Below the pieces are notes generated by a model. It was not told the DNA's origin, did not search any database, and was given only the letters and a program-made list of their open reading frames with translations. Position numbers and translations under genes: made by a program. From NCBI RefSeq assembly GCF_005281615.1, contig NZ_SZZM01000002.1, positions 372,001 through 436,000 of the forward strand: a DNA stretch of 64,000 nucleotides, read 5' to 3'. This stretch comes from Rhodoligotrophos defluvii (GTDB lineage Bacteria > Pseudomonadota > Alphaproteobacteria > Rhizobiales > Im1). Positions 25,185 to 34,046 of the stretch are shown in pieces; the stretch's first letter is position 1, and each line of letters starts with the position of its first letter.

Positions 25185-26474
25185 ATGACGGTCGAGCGCA
25201 ACGGCTTTGGTCTGCCGGCAACCTCCCGGAGGTCAACCGCAGCGCCGCGCCGGGTTTCTCCTGCCCGGCTGCGCGGGATCCTTGCGCTTGACGATTTCGA
25301 AGAGCATGCCCGGCGCTTTTTGCCAAGGCCGATCTTCGGCTATATCGCCAGCGGCTCGGAAACCAACGCCTCGCTCCACGACAATCGCGCTGCGTTCAAG
25401 CAATATGCCCTGCTGCCGCGAGCCCTGGTGGACGTATCGAGAAGGAGCCACAAGACCACGTTGTTCGGGGTTACGCACAGCCCCCCTTTCGGAATAGCAC
25501 CGGTCGGGTTCAGCGCGCTTTCCGCATATCGGGGCGATATTGTTCTCGCACGGGCCGCGGCACGCGCCGGCATCCCGATGATCATGAGCGGCGCCTCGCT
25601 CATTCGTATGGAAGATGTGGCGAAAGCGGCGCCCGGGTCGTGGTTCCAGGCCTACCTGCCGGGAAGGACGGACGTCATCACGGCCCATCTGGAGAGGATT
25701 GCGGCGGCCGGCTTCAACACGCTTGTGATTACGGTCGACGTGCCGGTCGTGTCCAATCGCGAGAACGGTGTCCGCAGCGGCTTTTCGGCGCCGTTGAGAC
25801 CGAGCTTGCGGCTCGCCTGGCACGGCCTGGTGCGGCCACGCTGGACGATCGGCACCTTCCTCCGCACGCTGACGCTGCATGGCATGCCGCATTTCGAGAA
25901 CGCATCCGTGGAGCGAGGCCCGCCGATCATCGCGCGCAACGTCGCGAACCATCTCGCGGGACGGGATCAACTGGACTGGAAGCACATCGCGTTCATCCGC
26001 GAGAACTGGGCGGGCCGCCTCGTTCTGAAGGGCGTGCTCAGGGGCGAGGACGCCCGGCGCGCTGTGGGCTGCGGGGTCGACGGACTGATCGTTTCCAACC
26101 ATGGCGGCCGTCAGCTTGACGGCGCGCCGTCGCCGCTGCGGGTGCTGCCGGACATCGCCGACGCGGTCGCCGGCGCTGTTCCCGTCATGTTCGACAGCGG
26201 CGTGCGCCGAGGCACGGACGTTCTGAAAGCGCTGGCGCTGGGTGCATCATTCGTGTTTCTGGGCCGGCCCTTCATCTATGCGGCCGCTATAGCGGGAAAA
26301 GCCGGCGTGCTGCATGCGCACAAATTGCTCTCGGAAGAGATCGATCGCGACATGGCCTTGCTCGGGATCAATACCTTATCCGACCTGACGAGCGATTTCC
26401 TGAAAGACACCGCCCGCGAGCGCGCCTGCTCGGAGCGGCCGAGACGAAAAACCCGCAGCTCGGTTGGATTGTGA
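25185..26474 (+). CDS. FMN-dependent L-2-hydroxyacid oxidase/dehydrogenase
   Basis: A 429-residue FMN enzyme of the lactate/glycolate/mandelate oxidase family. DFEEHARRFLPRPIFGYIASG starts the barrel, then APVGFSAL and LVITVDVPVVSNRE. The catalytic His is His306 in SNHGGRQLD, and the phosphate-binding end is FDSGVRRGTDVLKALALGA. It oxidises L-2-hydroxy acids to 2-oxo acids. It is the last gene of the TRAP/ligase operon, 12 bp after dctM. With the FAD-linked D-specific enzyme at 17463 the cluster could oxidise both stereoisomers. Confidence 0.94.
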   Translation: MTVERNGFGLPATSRRSTAAPRRVSPARLRGILALDDFEEHARRFLPRPIFGYIASGSETNASLHDNRAAFKQYALLPRALVDVSRRSHKTTLFGVTHSPPFGIAPVGFSALSAYRGDIVLARAAARAGIPMIMSGASLIRMEDVAKAAPGSWFQAYLPGRTDVITAHLERIAAAGFNTLVITVDVPVVSNRENGVRSGFSAPLRPSLRLAWHGLVRPRWTIGTFLRTLTLHGMPHFENASVERGPPIIARNVANHLAGRDQLDWKHIAFIRENWAGRLVLKGVLRGEDARRAVGCGVDGLIVSNHGGRQLDGAPSPLRVLPDIADAVAGAVPVMFDSGVRRGTDVLKALALGASFVFLGRPFIYAAAIAGKAGVLHAHKLLSEEIDRDMALLGINTLSDLTSDFLKDTARERACSERPRRKTRSSVGL

Positions 26475-26526
26475 GAGCAAGCGTTCTCGGTGCGTGGCGG
26501 CTTTGTTCAGCTGAGCTCGTTTTTCC

Positions 26527-26745
26527 TCACAGGCGCGGAGACACGCCTTGAACCCGGTCGAGCGCGTAGATGAGGCTCGTATAAAGAATCCAGATCGAGA
26601 AAATGGTCCCGATCAGCGGGATAACGCATAGGATCGCCCACAGGATTCCGTTCCGCTCTGTCCTGCGGGCGAGCATATAGGCCGGCCACGCCATGATCAG
26701 CTGATAAATGAAAAGCGGAAGCATAGAGACCAGAAATTCGGCCAT
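26527..26745 (-). CDS. Small membrane protein
   Basis: A 72-residue protein with two predicted membrane helices: SMLPLFIYQLIMAWPAYML, a short basic ARRTERNG loop, and LWAILCVIPLIGTIFSIWIL. This positive-loop hairpin layout is that of small inner-membrane proteins of unknown role. The ATG at 26745 has only a weak GAGTCGGG upstream, and the frame extends further back without likely coding sequence. It stands alone between the hydroxyacid oxidase and a VOC gene. Confidence 0.6.
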   Translation of the reverse strand: MAEFLVSMLPLFIYQLIMAWPAYMLARRTERNGILWAILCVIPLIGTIFSIWILYTSLIYALDRVQGVSPRL

Positions 26746-26979
26746 GCCCGACTCGCACCGTGTTCGAGGATCGAATACGGCCCGCAGATTAGGGACGAAA
26801 CCGTTCCTGATCAAATCCTCAATGGGAGTTCTGAACATGCTGAAGCGCATCTGCGCTGCCGCCCTCGGGGTGGCAGCCTGCACCGCCGCCGTTCGAGCGT
26901 CGGGCCAGCGCTGGTGCCGCAAAGGACGCATCCAGCGCCGACGGTCTGACTTGCCCACCGGCAAATTCTTTCGGTGGGA

Positions 26980-27426
26980 TCAGCCTTGTGACGGCTTCCA
27001 GTCAGCGGGTGGAATGACGTTGACCATCCACGGGACGCCGAACCTGTCGATCAGGGAGCCGAAGCCGGGCGACCAGAAGGTCTCGCCGAACGGCATGACG
27101 ACCTTGCCCCCTTCAGACAGTTCATTGAACCAGCGCTGGGCCTCGGCCTTGTCCTCGGTATGCAGCGTGACGTCGAAGCCGTTTTTGGGTTTATCGATGT
27201 TGGGTGCCCATCCGGTGTCCATGTCGGCGCCCATCAGCGCCTGGTCGCCGACATCGAGCCAGCAGTGCATCAGCCAGGTCTTGTACTTCTCATCGGTGAT
27301 CGGCATGCCGGGCGGCGCATCGCCATAGGGCATGGCGGCGGTGATCTTTCCGCCCAGGACCTTGGCGTAGAACTCGAACGCCTCGCGGCACTGGCCCTGG
27401 AAGCTCAGGCTGGTCACGATCTTCAT
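26980..27426 (-). CDS. VOC-family protein (PhnB-like)
   Basis: A 148-residue glyoxalase-fold protein of the PhnB/3-demethylubiquinone-9 methyltransferase-like group: SLSFQGQCREAFEFYAKVLGGKI at the N-terminus, MHCWLDVGDQALMGAD and GFDVTLHTED in the middle, then the C-terminal FWSPGFGSLIDRFGVPWMVN. The function of this group is not settled; some members confer antibiotic or toxicant tolerance. GAAAGGAGACGGCC upstream gives a good start. Confidence 0.9.
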   Translation of the reverse strand: MKIVTSLSFQGQCREAFEFYAKVLGGKITAAMPYGDAPPGMPITDEKYKTWLMHCWLDVGDQALMGADMDTGWAPNIDKPKNGFDVTLHTEDKAEAQRWFNELSEGGKVVMPFGETFWSPGFGSLIDRFGVPWMVNVIPPADWKPSQG

Positions 27427-27640
27427 GGCCGTCTCCTTTCGGTTAGTGCTTCGACGCCTCAGGGAAGACGAGTTGGGGGCTCACCCACACACCTTCCTCT
27501 GCTTTGAATAGCGCGCCAGGCTTCCGGGCGAAAGCGCCGTTCGGATATCCTCTCCATGCCTCTCAGGAGAACTGCGCCCTCAGCCGCTCCAAATCCTCAG
27601 CGCCAGCGCCCTGATACTCAGGATGGGGCGATGGTCCGGC

Positions 27641-28096
27641 TCAATTCTCGAGAACGGCCCGCGGCGTGTTCCGGAAGCTGATGGCCATGCGGTTGTAGCC
27701 GTTCATTAGGCTGATGGCGATCGTGAGGTCGACGAGTTGCTTCTCGTCGAACGCTGCCCGCGCGGCCTTATAGGCGCTGTCCGGCACGCCGGTCTCGGCG
27801 ACGCGCGTCACACACTCGGCCCAGGCGAGCGCGGCACGCTCGGCCTCGCTGAAGAGGCTGCCGCCTTCCTGCCAGGCCTGCAGCAGCGCGAGCTTCTCGA
27901 CCTTCACGCCCATCTTGATGAGGTCGCGGGTATGCATGTCGAGGCAATAGGCGCAATTATTGATCTGCGACACCCGCAGATAGACGAGCATCACCAGTTC
28001 CGCGGGCAGACCGCTCTGCATGACATAGCCATAGACGCTGCCGAGCGCCTTGGCGCCGTTGGGAGCGACCTGGTTGTAGTCGAGCCTGTTGGTCAT
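27641..28096 (-). CDS. Carboxymuconolactone decarboxylase/AhpD-like protein
   Basis: A 151-residue helical protein of the CMD/AhpD superfamily. The redox motif is VSQINNCAYCLDMHT, with C-x-x-C and a following His, followed by ALLQAWQEG and AALAWAECVTRVAE. These proteins are peroxidase-like or disulfide-relay proteins. GGAAGGA lies upstream of two adjacent ATGs (28099 and 28096); the second is used here. It follows the secreted cupin gene by 19 bp, so the two form a unit divergent from a MocR regulator. Confidence 0.9.
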   Translation of the reverse strand: MTNRLDYNQVAPNGAKALGSVYGYVMQSGLPAELVMLVYLRVSQINNCAYCLDMHTRDLIKMGVKVEKLALLQAWQEGGSLFSEAERAALAWAECVTRVAETGVPDSAYKAARAAFDEKQLVDLTIAISLMNGYNRMAISFRNTPRAVLEN

Positions 28097-28115
28097 CATT
28101 GGCGTCCTTCCGATC

Positions 28116-28535
28116 TCATTTGACGGGGGTGGTGAGCGGCTTGTCGTTGAAATCGACGACAAAGATTGCGAGCAATCTGGCCGGCTCGGTCTTGCTTGCG
28201 TTGCGGCTGATCGAATGGATCGCGCCAGGCGGTTCGGACCAGCTCTCGCCGGGCTTGTAGATGCGGGTTTCGCCGTCATTCACCTGCGACTCGATTTCAC
28301 CCGAGAGCACATAGGCATAGATGAAGGCCGACTTGGCGTGCGTATGCGGCGGGGAAGCGGCGCCCGGCGCATAACTGACTTCCACAACCACCAGCGACTT
28401 GCCGGGAATATTCGGAAGCGCTTGATCGAACTTGGGCACGACCGTCTCGGCCTGTCCGTCATGTGCCACGGCAGGACCGGCGATGGTCGAGGCGAGCGCG
28501 ATCCAGATAACAGGGAGGACGATGCGGATCTTCAC
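28116..28535 (-). CDS. Secreted cupin-domain protein
   Basis: A 139-residue protein. A signal peptide (VKIRIVLPVIWIALASTIAG, cleavage near AVAHDG) is followed by one cupin domain. The two cupin motifs are visible as PPHTHAKSAFIYAYVLSGE and KPGESWSEPPGAIH, with His ligands for a metal. The GTG at 28535 is chosen because AAGGAGAG lies 5 nt upstream and it places the signal peptide at the N-terminus. It probably acts in the periplasm. Its operon partner is the AhpD-like gene. Confidence 0.88.
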   Translation of the reverse strand: MKIRIVLPVIWIALASTIAGPAVAHDGQAETVVPKFDQALPNIPGKSLVVVEVSYAPGAASPPHTHAKSAFIYAYVLSGEIESQVNDGETRIYKPGESWSEPPGAIHSISRNASKTEPARLLAIFVVDFNDKPLTTPVK

Positions 28536-28591
28536 GGGTTCTCTCCTTCTGACACCCAGGAGATCGCGCATTGCTAGCCCAGAGAAAAGAA

Positions 28592-28607
28592 CCAAGAATG
28601 CCAAGAA
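28592..28607 (+). promoter_or_regulatory. Direct repeat ahead of the MocR gene
   Basis: CCAAGAA occurs at 28592-28598 and again at 28601-28607 in the 90-bp gap between the cupin gene and the divergent MocR gene. MocR proteins often bind short direct repeats in their divergent promoters, so this is a candidate operator. Confidence 0.35.
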
Positions 28608-28625
28608 ATCGTGTACCACGAAGAC

Positions 28626-30038
28626 ATGAAGAAGCTGCTGAACTTGGATGTCGATCGATCGGCCAAGGCTTCTCTGTCGGAGCAGATCCGAAGGGGTGTG
28701 GCCAAAGCCATCGAAGGTGGCGTGCTGGAGCCCGGCGCGCGCCTACCCTCATGGCAGGATCTCGCCGCCCAGCTTGGTGTCGCGCGCGGAACGGTGCGGG
28801 CCGCCTATGAGAAGCTCGCCGCCGCCCAGTTGATCGAGGCCTCGCGGGCGACCGGCACGCGCGTCGCTCAACGGCCTCGCGCCGCCACAAAGAGCGAGTC
28901 ACCGCCAGATATAGGCTCGTTTCTGGAGATGTATCTGGAAATGACGCAGGGACCTGCACTCTTCCAAATGGGCGTGCCGGCGACCGAAACCTTCCCTGCC
29001 ACATTGGTCGCACGCATTCGGGCGCGCACGATCCGTGCCGAGGCGAGTGCTTCCCCTCTCTATCCCGATCCGCGTGGCGAGCTTGAGTTGAGGCGGGAAA
29101 TCGCTGGCTATCTTGCCGTCGCCCGCGGCATCAATTGCGTACCATCGCAGGTCATCATCACCGGCGGGTTCGGCGGCGGGCTCGGCCTGACGCTCAGCCT
29201 TCTCGGCCTCGCCGGGCATACCGCCTGGGTGGAGAATCCGGGCTTTCCCTGGTCCAGGAAGGGGCTTGAACTCGCCCATCTGTCCCTGGCTCCGATCCCC
29301 GTCGATGCAGACGGTATCGATATCGATCATGGGCTACGCCATCACGCCGACGCGAAGCTCGTTCTCGTAACCCCCGGACAGCAGGCGCCACTCGGTCCTA
29401 CCTTGTCACTCGAGCGACGCCTTCGCCTGCTCGAATGGGCAGCGGCGAACCAGGCCTGGGTCATCGAAGACGACTATCTCAGCGAGCTGCAGCTGGCCGG
29501 GAGGGCCGCGCCGGCACTCGCGTCGCTCGACCGGGACGGGCGCGTCGTCCATATCGGCTCGTTCAGCAAGACGATCAGTCCGACCATTCGGCTAGGCTTC
29601 GTGATTGCGCCCATCGCGCTGATCTCGCGCTTTGCGGATGTGGCAGCGTGCCTCGCGCCGCCGCCTGGTCCCGCGGTGCAATTGGCAGTCGCCGAGTTCA
29701 TGCGGGAAGGCCATTACATGCGCCACCTCCGGCGCACCAAACGCGCCTATGCCGGCAAGCGCCAGGCGTTGCTGGATTGTCTTCAAGCAGCGGTCGGCGT
29801 CGGCCAGGTTGCCGCACCCGGCTTGGCCGTGCTGCTGCAATTGCCGGGGACAGTGTCGGACCTCGCTGTCGCACGCGAACTCTCGGCGATCGGCATGTCT
29901 CCGTCGCCTCTTTCGCCATGGTACGCGTCGCCTGCGACCGCCCCGTCTGGGCTTCTGCTTGGCGTCGCGACCACGCCGACGAGGAACCTCGCCCGATCCT
30001 GTGGTCGGCTCTTAGACGTCATCCGTCGGTTCAGCTGA
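28626..30038 (+). CDS. MocR-type regulator (GntR HTH plus aminotransferase domain)
   Basis: A 470-residue fusion. The N-terminal GntR winged helix (about 5-75; LSEQIRRGVAKAI, LPSWQDLAAQLGVARGTVRAAYEKL) is joined to a fold-type I PLP domain. That domain has YPDPRGELELRREIAGYLA, ITGGFGGGL, VIEDDYLSEL and the PLP-lysine segment GSFSKTISPTIRLGF. Such proteins are transcription factors sensing PLP or an amino compound. An in-frame GTG at 28611 is an alternative start. It diverges from the cupin/AhpD genes, which it likely controls. Confidence 0.93.
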   Translation: MKKLLNLDVDRSAKASLSEQIRRGVAKAIEGGVLEPGARLPSWQDLAAQLGVARGTVRAAYEKLAAAQLIEASRATGTRVAQRPRAATKSESPPDIGSFLEMYLEMTQGPALFQMGVPATETFPATLVARIRARTIRAEASASPLYPDPRGELELRREIAGYLAVARGINCVPSQVIITGGFGGGLGLTLSLLGLAGHTAWVENPGFPWSRKGLELAHLSLAPIPVDADGIDIDHGLRHHADAKLVLVTPGQQAPLGPTLSLERRLRLLEWAAANQAWVIEDDYLSELQLAGRAAPALASLDRDGRVVHIGSFSKTISPTIRLGFVIAPIALISRFADVAACLAPPPGPAVQLAVAEFMREGHYMRHLRRTKRAYAGKRQALLDCLQAAVGVGQVAAPGLAVLLQLPGTVSDLAVARELSAIGMSPSPLSPWYASPATAPSGLLLGVATTPTRNLARSCGRLLDVIRRFS

Positions 30039-30298
30039 CCAGCTGTAGACGGAGCACCGAAACGGCCGGCGGCGCTTCCTGAGCGAACGAGAGCTATCGG
30101 GCGTGCAGTCTCGGCGAATGGCGAAGCTTTCTCGCAGAATCTATCTTCAAGTGTCGCTTTGGTCGTAACCCGACCGTCAGTTATCGGGAGGTTCTTTGGG
30201 TAAGCAGCCTTCGGCTGGGCTTTCCGTGACGCGCCTATTGCGCTATGTGGGGTATTCAACCTCTTGCCTGACGGCACCGGCAACCCAAGCGATCTGCC

Positions 30299-31504
30299 AT
30301 GACCTCCGTTTCGATAGCCGCTCCCCGCGGGCGCCCGCTCATGTCCGTTCTGGCGGCGCTGAGCGCAGCGCACTTGCTGAACGATCTCGTCCAGTCGATG
30401 ATTCCCGCGCTGTATCCGCTGATCAAGGAGAGCTATCAGCTCGATTTTGTGCAGATCGGCCTGATTACGCTGGCCTTCCAGGTCACGTCGTCGCTGCTGC
30501 AGCCCGTGCTCGGCTATCTTACCGACCGCCGTCCATGGCCGTACGCGATGGTACTGGGCATGGCGGCGACTCTGATCGGGCTGCTCCTGCTCGCTTTTGC
30601 GCATAGCTATGGGATGGTGCTGATTGCGGCGGCGCTGGTCGGCGTCGGGTCGGCCGTGTTCCATCCGGAAGCCGTGCGAATGGCACGTCACGCTGCGGCA
30701 GGGCGCCAGGGGCTCGCGCAGGGCGTATTTCAGGTCGGCGGTCACGCCGGCTATGCGATAGGGCCGCTGCTGGCGGCGATTGTCGTGGTGCCGCGCGGAC
30801 AATCGAGCTTGGGGTGGTTTTCGGGCGTCGTACTGCTTGCCATGGTGCTCATGTTCTGGACCGCCTCGCGCTATGTGGCGTTCCGGCGCCGGCAGGTGGC
30901 TGAAGCCAAGGACGCACCGGAAGCAACGCAGGGCAGCCTGCTGCCGGGCAGCCGCATCATCTTCGCGATGGCGATTCTGATGGTGCTGTTGCTCTCGAAG
31001 AATGCTTATACGGCGAGCTTCACATCCTACTACACGTTCTACCTCATCGAGCGCTTCGGGGTCACGGTGCAGCTCTCGCAGATTATGCTGTTCCTCTACC
31101 TTGCAGTCGGCGCCCTGGGTGTGATCGCCGGCGGCATGCTTGGCGACCGGATCGGCCGCGAGCGCGTGATCTGGCTGTCGATCCTCGGTACGCTGCCATT
31201 TGCGCTGATGCTGCCGCACGCTGATTTGTTTTGGACCGGGGTGCTCAGCGTGATCGTCAGCTTGATCATCTCGAGCGCCTTTGCGTCGATCCTGATCTAC
31301 GCCATCGACCTGGTGCCACATCGCGTCGGGCTGGTCGGCGGCCTGTTCTACGGCTTGTCATTCGGTCTTGGCGGCATCTGCGCTGCAGCCATCGGCGCGC
31401 TGGCCGACTGGATCGGCATCATCAATGTGTTCTCAGTCTGTGCCTGGTTGCCAGCGATGGGGCTATTGACTTTCTTCCTTCCGCGCAGTGCACACCGTGT
31501 CTGA
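30299..31504 (+). CDS. MFS exporter, Fsr (fosmidomycin resistance)-like
   Basis: A 401-residue twelve-helix major facilitator. The start AALSAAHLLNDLVQSMIPALYPLIKESY and the following LTDRRPWPY loop, with ALVGVGSAVFHPEAVRMAR and FQVGGHAGYAIGPLL, are the marks of the fosmidomycin-resistance subfamily. DRIGRERVIW is the motif-A repeat in the second half. It should export a small drug-like or metabolic compound across the inner membrane. It lies alone, with 260 bp of upstream non-coding DNA, convergent with the LysR gene. Confidence 0.92.
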   Translation: MTSVSIAAPRGRPLMSVLAALSAAHLLNDLVQSMIPALYPLIKESYQLDFVQIGLITLAFQVTSSLLQPVLGYLTDRRPWPYAMVLGMAATLIGLLLLAFAHSYGMVLIAAALVGVGSAVFHPEAVRMARHAAAGRQGLAQGVFQVGGHAGYAIGPLLAAIVVVPRGQSSLGWFSGVVLLAMVLMFWTASRYVAFRRRQVAEAKDAPEATQGSLLPGSRIIFAMAILMVLLLSKNAYTASFTSYYTFYLIERFGVTVQLSQIMLFLYLAVGALGVIAGGMLGDRIGRERVIWLSILGTLPFALMLPHADLFWTGVLSVIVSLIISSAFASILIYAIDLVPHRVGLVGGLFYGLSFGLGGICAAAIGALADWIGIINVFSVCAWLPAMGLLTFFLPRSAHRV

Positions 31505-31574
31505 CGCCGCAATGATGGACTGGAAGCTCGAGAGGGTCGCCCTGCTTGCTTGGCTCTGATCCTGAACGCGGCGC

Positions 31575-32480
31575 TCAGGTCGGTTCCCGAATTGCAGTCG
31601 AGAAGATCTCGCGATGCGCTCGAACGGTATCGAAGATCCGGCGCCGCGCAGTGGCGACCCGGGCCACATCCCGCCCATCCGGGTGCGAAACGAGCCAATA
31701 TGTGCGGCTATAGCAGATATGCGGAAGCACGAGGCGGAGCGTGGGAAGCCGCCACGCCATGTAATTGGGCAAGATGCCTACGCCCACGCCGGCAAGCACG
31801 GCCTCGAGCTGGGCGGCCACGCTCGCGCATTCATAGGTCGTCTGCGCCTGTTTGGCGATCTCGTGGAAGAAATCCATGGTCGGATATGTAAACTCGAGGA
31901 TCGGGGTCACCACGATGTGGTCGCGCAGATCGCTGAGCTCGTTAAGGGTCTCATCGCGCTTGGCATAGTTGTCGGAAACGAAGAGGTTGAGCTGATAGTC
32001 GATCAGGCGCTGGCAAATGAGCCGGCCGTCGGTCGGGGGCTGAAGCGTGACGGCGATGTCGACCTCGCGCTTGGAAACCGAGAAATCCTTGGGCAGCGGA
32101 AGGAGCTTCAGATTAAGAGCGGGATGCGCTCTGATCATCTCTCCCATCATCGGCGCAAGGAAATAGGTCCCGAAACCGTCTGCAGCTCCGATCTTCACGG
32201 TGCCTGAGAGCTCGAGATTGGAATCGGCCACGGCTGCCTCGATGCTCAGCACGTCGGCTTCGACCCGCTCGGCCATCGGCAGGAGCTGTTCGCCCGCCGG
32301 CGTCAACACACAGCCCACCGGACTTCGCTCGAAGAGGCGTGCCTGAAGCTGCTCTTCGAGCGCGTTCAGGCGCCTGCTCACCGTCGCATGGTCAAGCCGC
32401 AGCGTAGTGGCTGCCGCCAGGATCTGGCCCGAGCGAGCCACCGCGAGAAAGATCTTGATGTGATCCCAGTCAAGCTTCAT
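31575..32480 (-). CDS. LysR-family transcriptional regulator (TRAP cluster)
   Basis: A 301-residue LysR protein. The helix-turn-helix (KIFLAVARSGQILAAATTL, HATVSRRLNALEEQLQARLFER) is followed by an effector domain (MIRAHPALNLKLLPLP, DIAVTLQPPTDGRL, LEAVLAGVGVGILPNY). The ATG at 32480 gives the standard MKLDWDHIKIF start. It diverges from the tandem TRAP binding-protein genes at 32796, so it is the obvious candidate regulator of the transporter and oxidoreductase genes. Confidence 0.93.
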   Translation of the reverse strand: MKLDWDHIKIFLAVARSGQILAAATTLRLDHATVSRRLNALEEQLQARLFERSPVGCVLTPAGEQLLPMAERVEADVLSIEAAVADSNLELSGTVKIGAADGFGTYFLAPMMGEMIRAHPALNLKLLPLPKDFSVSKREVDIAVTLQPPTDGRLICQRLIDYQLNLFVSDNYAKRDETLNELSDLRDHIVVTPILEFTYPTMDFFHEIAKQAQTTYECASVAAQLEAVLAGVGVGILPNYMAWRLPTLRLVLPHICYSRTYWLVSHPDGRDVARVATARRRIFDTVRAHREIFSTAIREPT

Positions 32481-32795
32481 AGGCTTGAGGTTGCCTGCAT
32501 TTTTCGCAGCGTCAATAGTCTCGGACCCCATGCGGCGCGAAACCGGTCCTGCTAGACCCCTCCGCCGCTTTCGTCTCGAAACCTGCCGCCGGGCATCTCG
32601 CGCGAAGCCAAAGGCCTAACTGCGCATATTGGTTCTGCCATATTCCGCGTTGATCCCTTTGCTGTGCTCTACCCAGACTCCCACCAAAGATGCGCGACGA
32701 AAGGTTTTGCTGCTCGTTCCGAACGACCCAGCGATGCGAAGCCATTAGCAGGTCACAGGCATCACAAAAGAACAATAATGGGAGGATTTCGCCAG
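32481..32795. other. Divergent promoter region, no gene seen
   Basis: The 315-bp gap between the LysR gene and the first TRAP binding-protein gene should contain both promoters and the LysR operator. A GGGAGGA ribosome site (32780-32785) precedes the ATG at 32796. I could not settle on one T-N11-A site or a pair of promoter hexamers. Confidence 0.5.
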
Positions 32796-33938
32796 ATGAA
32801 GCAGCTACTTGCATGCCTCGCCCTCACCTTGGCTCTCATCGGCGGAGCGACCACGCCGTCAGCTTCGGTGGAACTCGTCTTCGCCCACGGCTACCCGACC
32901 ACGCACCCTCTGTCGGTCACCTATGACCGCTTCATCGCATATGTGAAAGACAACAGCGACATCAAGCTGACGGTCCACCCCGGCGGCTCTCTCCTCAATC
33001 TCATGGAAACCTCCCCCGGCCTGAGAGACGGCGTTGCGGATATCGGAACGGTTCTCACGCCCTATTACCTGGCCGAATTTCCGAATTCCAACCTCATCGC
33101 CAACTTGTCGATGCTGGTGACAGCCGGTCAGCCCCACCAAGCGCCCGGAGCGGTGATGGCCGGCGCCACGATGGAATACATCTTCAATTGCAAAGATTGT
33201 CAGGCTGACTATGCCGCGCAGAACCAAGTCTACCTCGGATCGCTGTCGACGGCAGGGTTCGACCTGCTCTGTCGCGAGCCCATCAGAGCGATCGGCGGCG
33301 TCAAGGGGAAGCGGCTGCGGTCGGCAGCAGCAAACTTCGGCCGCTGGGCGGAGCATTTCGGAGGCATCCAGGTGTCGGTGCCGGCCAACGAAATCTACGA
33401 AGCACTGTCACAGGGTATCGTCGATTGCGCGATGAACTCGATCTCCGAGTTGACCGGCTATCAGCTCCATGAAGTCATCCGCTCGGCCACGATCGGCTTC
33501 CTCGGCGGCGTTTTCGCGGGCGTGGATCCGCACAACGTCAATCGTGAAACCTGGCAGGGCCTGTCGGAGGACCATCGCAAGGTCCTGCTTGAAGCGTCCG
33601 CCAGGGGTGTGGCGGCCGCAACCGCGAACTATTATCGGGTCTCGGCGGAGAACATCAAAAAGGCCCCGGGCATGGGCGTGGAAATCATCAAGGCTACAGA
33701 TGAAATGATCGCCGCCAATAACGAGTTCGTGCAGAAGGACATTGCCGTAATCGAACAACAATTTACACGGGAATACAGGGTCAAGGACGCCGCTCGCAAA
33801 ATAGAGCATGCGCGCGGACTCATTGACCGCTGGCGAGCTTTGCTGGCCAACTGGGATGGCACAGAAGAAAGCCTTTACAAGCTGTACAATGACGAGATTT
33901 TTTCGAAAATCGACGTCTCGACCTACGCCATGAAATGA
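32796..33938 (+). CDS. dctP: TRAP solute-binding protein, tandem copy 1
   Basis: A 380-residue periplasmic protein with a Sec signal (LLACLALTLALIGG, cleavage near PSAS-VEL). DctP-family marks are LVFAHGYPTTHPLSVTYDRF, GVADIGTVLTPYYLAEFPNS, KGKRLRSAAANFGRWAEHFGG and EALSQGIVDCAMNS. Cys132 and Cys135 form a C-x-x-C near the hinge, with a third Cys at 159. The downstream gene encodes a protein of the same length and pattern. The start is fixed by GGGAGGA upstream. It has no separate permease, so it probably shares the DctQM pair at 35259-37126. Confidence 0.94.
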   Translation: MKQLLACLALTLALIGGATTPSASVELVFAHGYPTTHPLSVTYDRFIAYVKDNSDIKLTVHPGGSLLNLMETSPGLRDGVADIGTVLTPYYLAEFPNSNLIANLSMLVTAGQPHQAPGAVMAGATMEYIFNCKDCQADYAAQNQVYLGSLSTAGFDLLCREPIRAIGGVKGKRLRSAAANFGRWAEHFGGIQVSVPANEIYEALSQGIVDCAMNSISELTGYQLHEVIRSATIGFLGGVFAGVDPHNVNRETWQGLSEDHRKVLLEASARGVAAATANYYRVSAENIKKAPGMGVEIIKATDEMIAANNEFVQKDIAVIEQQFTREYRVKDAARKIEHARGLIDRWRALLANWDGTEESLYKLYNDEIFSKIDVSTYAMK

Positions 33939-34046
33939 ACGCGCCCGGACGACTTTCGAACCGCCAGGCGTGATGCACAGCGCAACGCTTCCTCGACCAT
34001 CCGCCCAGGTGGAGTATCGACTCATAAAATAACAAGGGAAAACGCC

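Noticed and set aside
26837-26960. Plus-strand start MLKRICAAALGVAACTAAV, signal-peptide-like
   Set aside because: It runs into low-complexity sequence and the antisense of the VOC gene, and no mature domain follows. It could be a gene remnant, but there is not enough to support a call.
29783-31321. 512-codon minus-strand open frame opposite the MocR 3' end and MFS gene
   Set aside because: His/Arg/Gln-rich shadow without any fold pattern; the plus-strand genes show clear domains.
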